Positions 40,852 through 41,726 of a stretch of DNA of 41,726 bases are shown in pieces. How positions within the stretch are numbered: position 1 is the first letter of the stretch; every line of letters begins with the position of its first letter. The notes beneath the pieces are model-generated. The model saw nothing but the letters and a program-made list of their open reading frames with translations, was not told where the DNA came from and searched no databases. The translations under genes were made by a program, and so were the position numbers. Source of the DNA: Hydrocarboniphaga sp. (GTDB taxonomy: Bacteria > Pseudomonadota > Gammaproteobacteria > Nevskiales > Nevskiaceae); contig NZ_JAQGNT010000105.1 in the NCBI RefSeq assembly GCF_028291725.1, positions 1 through 41,726 on the forward strand. The letters run 5' to 3'.

Positions 40852-41523
40852 ATGAAGATCCTGATATTCGGCGCTACCGGCATGGTCGGGCAGGGCGTGT
40901 TGCGCGAGTGCTTGTTGGCGAGCGACGTCACGCAGGTGCTGGCGGTCGGCCGCAGTGCCACCGGTGTGCAGCACCCCAAGCTTCGCGAGCTGCTGAAAAA
41001 AGATCTGTACGACTACCGCGATAACGAATCACAACTGCAGGGCTTCGACGCCTGCTTCTTCTGCCTGGGCGTGTCATCGGCCGGCATGATCGAGACGGAG
41101 TATCACCACATGACTTACGATCTGACGATAGCCGCAGCGAAAACCCTAGCGCGGCTGAATCCGCAAATGAGCTTCGCCTATGTTTCCGGCGCCGGAACCG
41201 ACAGCAGCGAGCGCGGCCGCGTGATGTGGGCGCGGGTGAAGGGCAAGCTCGAAAACGCGCTGATGCAACTGCCGTTCAAGGCCGCGTACATGTTCCGCCC
41301 CGGCGTGATCCAGCCGCTGCACGGCGCGCGTTCCAAAACCACCGCATATCGCGTGATCTACACGCTGCTCAAGCCCGTGCTGTCGACGCTGCGCCTATTG
41401 TGGCCCGACATGATCACGACGACCGAAGCGATCGGCCTGGCGATGCTGGCGCTGGTGCGCGACAACGCGCCCAGCGCGGTGCTGGAGACGCGCGACATTC
41501 AGCGTGCGAGCCAGTTGGCGTGA
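40852..41523 (+). CDS. NAD(P)-binding epimerase-like protein (atypical SDR)
   Basis: A 223-residue Rossmann-fold protein: MKILIFGATGMVGQGVLREC with the GATGxxG nucleotide motif (8-14), FFCLGVSSAGM, and YVSGAGTDSSERGRVMWARVKGKLE with a catalytic-like Lys. It resembles small NAD-dependent epimerase/HTATIP2-like proteins in proteobacteria. Substrate unknown. It follows the SDR gene by 9 bp and ends with no clear terminator before the REP-like palindrome. GAGGG ribosome site. Confidence 0.85.
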   Translation: MKILIFGATGMVGQGVLRECLLASDVTQVLAVGRSATGVQHPKLRELLKKDLYDYRDNESQLQGFDACFFCLGVSSAGMIETEYHHMTYDLTIAAAKTLARLNPQMSFAYVSGAGTDSSERGRVMWARVKGKLENALMQLPFKAAYMFRPGVIQPLHGARSKTTAYRVIYTLLKPVLSTLRLLWPDMITTTEAIGLAMLALVRDNAPSAVLETRDIQRASQLA

Positions 41524-41548
41524 TGGTGAGTGTCCCGCCGGTTGTAGG

Positions 41549-41604
41549 AGCGGGTCATACCCGCGACTGTGCCGGTGGGGCCTCAGTCGCGGGTATGACC
41601 CGCT
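41549..41604. repeat. REP-like palindrome after the epimerase gene
   Basis: Arms 41549-41569 and 41584-41604 are perfect 21-bp reverse complements with a 14-nt loop, preceded by GTAGG (41544-41548). It resembles the GTAGGAGCGGGT REP family found in Pseudomonas and relatives, and is of a different sequence family from 143-215. Confidence 0.72.
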
Positions 41605-41619
41605 TCCATCAAACAAGAA

Positions 41620-41726
41620 TTACGCGGCGTTTGAATTGGGCTCCTGGACGAGTCGGAATCCGTATCGAGTCGCTTTGCGTTGCAGGGCTTGGAGCTGTCG
41701 CTGTTTCCGGGTTTGTTCATAGGCGT
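41620..41726 (-). CDS. C-terminal end of a transposase (runs off the window)
   Basis: On the minus strand a frame open to the edge of the window ends at TAA 41620-41622. The last 34 residues (AYEQTRKQRQLQALQRKATR then YGFRLVQEPNSNAA) have the basic, Gln/Arg-rich helix followed by a GFRLV-type ending that closes many IS transposases. Family not determined because only the tail is visible. The REP-like palindrome lies 15 bp downstream of the stop. Confidence 0.5.
   Translation of the reverse strand, partial: AYEQTRKQRQLQALQRKATRYGFRLVQEPNSNAA

Overview
The window comes from the chromosome of a high-GC proteobacterium, most likely a gammaproteobacterium of the Nevskiales/Solimonadaceae or Xanthomonadales type. 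The basis is indirect: the rsr/Y-RNA/rtcBA locus driven by RtcR, a class Ia nrdB with NrdR boxes, DUF1302/DUF1329 envelope proteins in a catabolic cluster, and GTAGG-type palindromic repeats. The placement is an inference. No rRNA gene, canonical tRNA gene or CRISPR array is present. The only mobile-element trace is a transposase tail at the right edge.

Layout. 1-733 is a repeat-rich intergenic stretch. 756-2677 is an MFS drug-efflux gene with a MarR regulator. 2855-3731 holds a Phd/PIN toxin-antitoxin pair and a decayed DUF2384 antitoxin. 3877-4632 is a metallophosphoesterase. 4748-7941 (minus strand) is a membrane histidine kinase and an NtrC-type regulator. They diverge from a three-gene membrane/lipid operon (DUF4166; a triple fusion with a TIGR01777 epimerase and a DCC domain; an acyl-CoA desaturase), 8115-11652, which has a near-consensus sigma-54 promoter. 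11682-18891 is an RNA-repair locus: rtcR plus a YcgL-type nucleotidyltransferase on the minus strand, and divergently a canonical sigma-54 promoter, rsr (Ro60/TROVE), four tandem Y-RNA-like RNAs, rtcB and rtcA.

19157-36919 is a catabolic region for an unidentified hydrophobic substrate. Envelope and uptake genes (RND/MMPL, YCF48-like, DUF1329, DUF1302) are followed by a NUDIX protein, a flavin reductase, an SDR, two crotonase-fold proteins, an acyl-CoA synthetase, two luciferase-like monooxygenases, an SMP-30 lactonase-like protein and two TetR regulators. Copies of a palindrome of the form TCTAA-N6-TTAGA lie before the oxidative transcription units, so they are probably one regulon. A plausible flow is uptake, FMNH2-dependent monooxygenation (reductase plus LLM enzymes), dehydrogenation, lactone opening, CoA activation and beta-oxidation-like steps. 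The substrate cannot be read from the sequence.

36938-38726 is nrdB with a possible downstream 35-residue ORF, an intrinsic terminator, paired NrdR boxes, DnaA-box-like sites and a three-hairpin repeat. 38743-41523 holds a DUF2214 membrane protein and a TetR/SDR/epimerase group with matching operators on both sides of the tetR gene. The window ends in a REP-like palindrome and the tail of a transposase gene.

The most interesting region is the RNA-repair locus. Its noncoding part contains four RNAs whose terminal stems show compensatory base changes. Two are circularly permuted tRNA mimics (T arm, then acceptor, then D arm). The other two have UUCG-capped hairpins in place of the acceptor and D parts.
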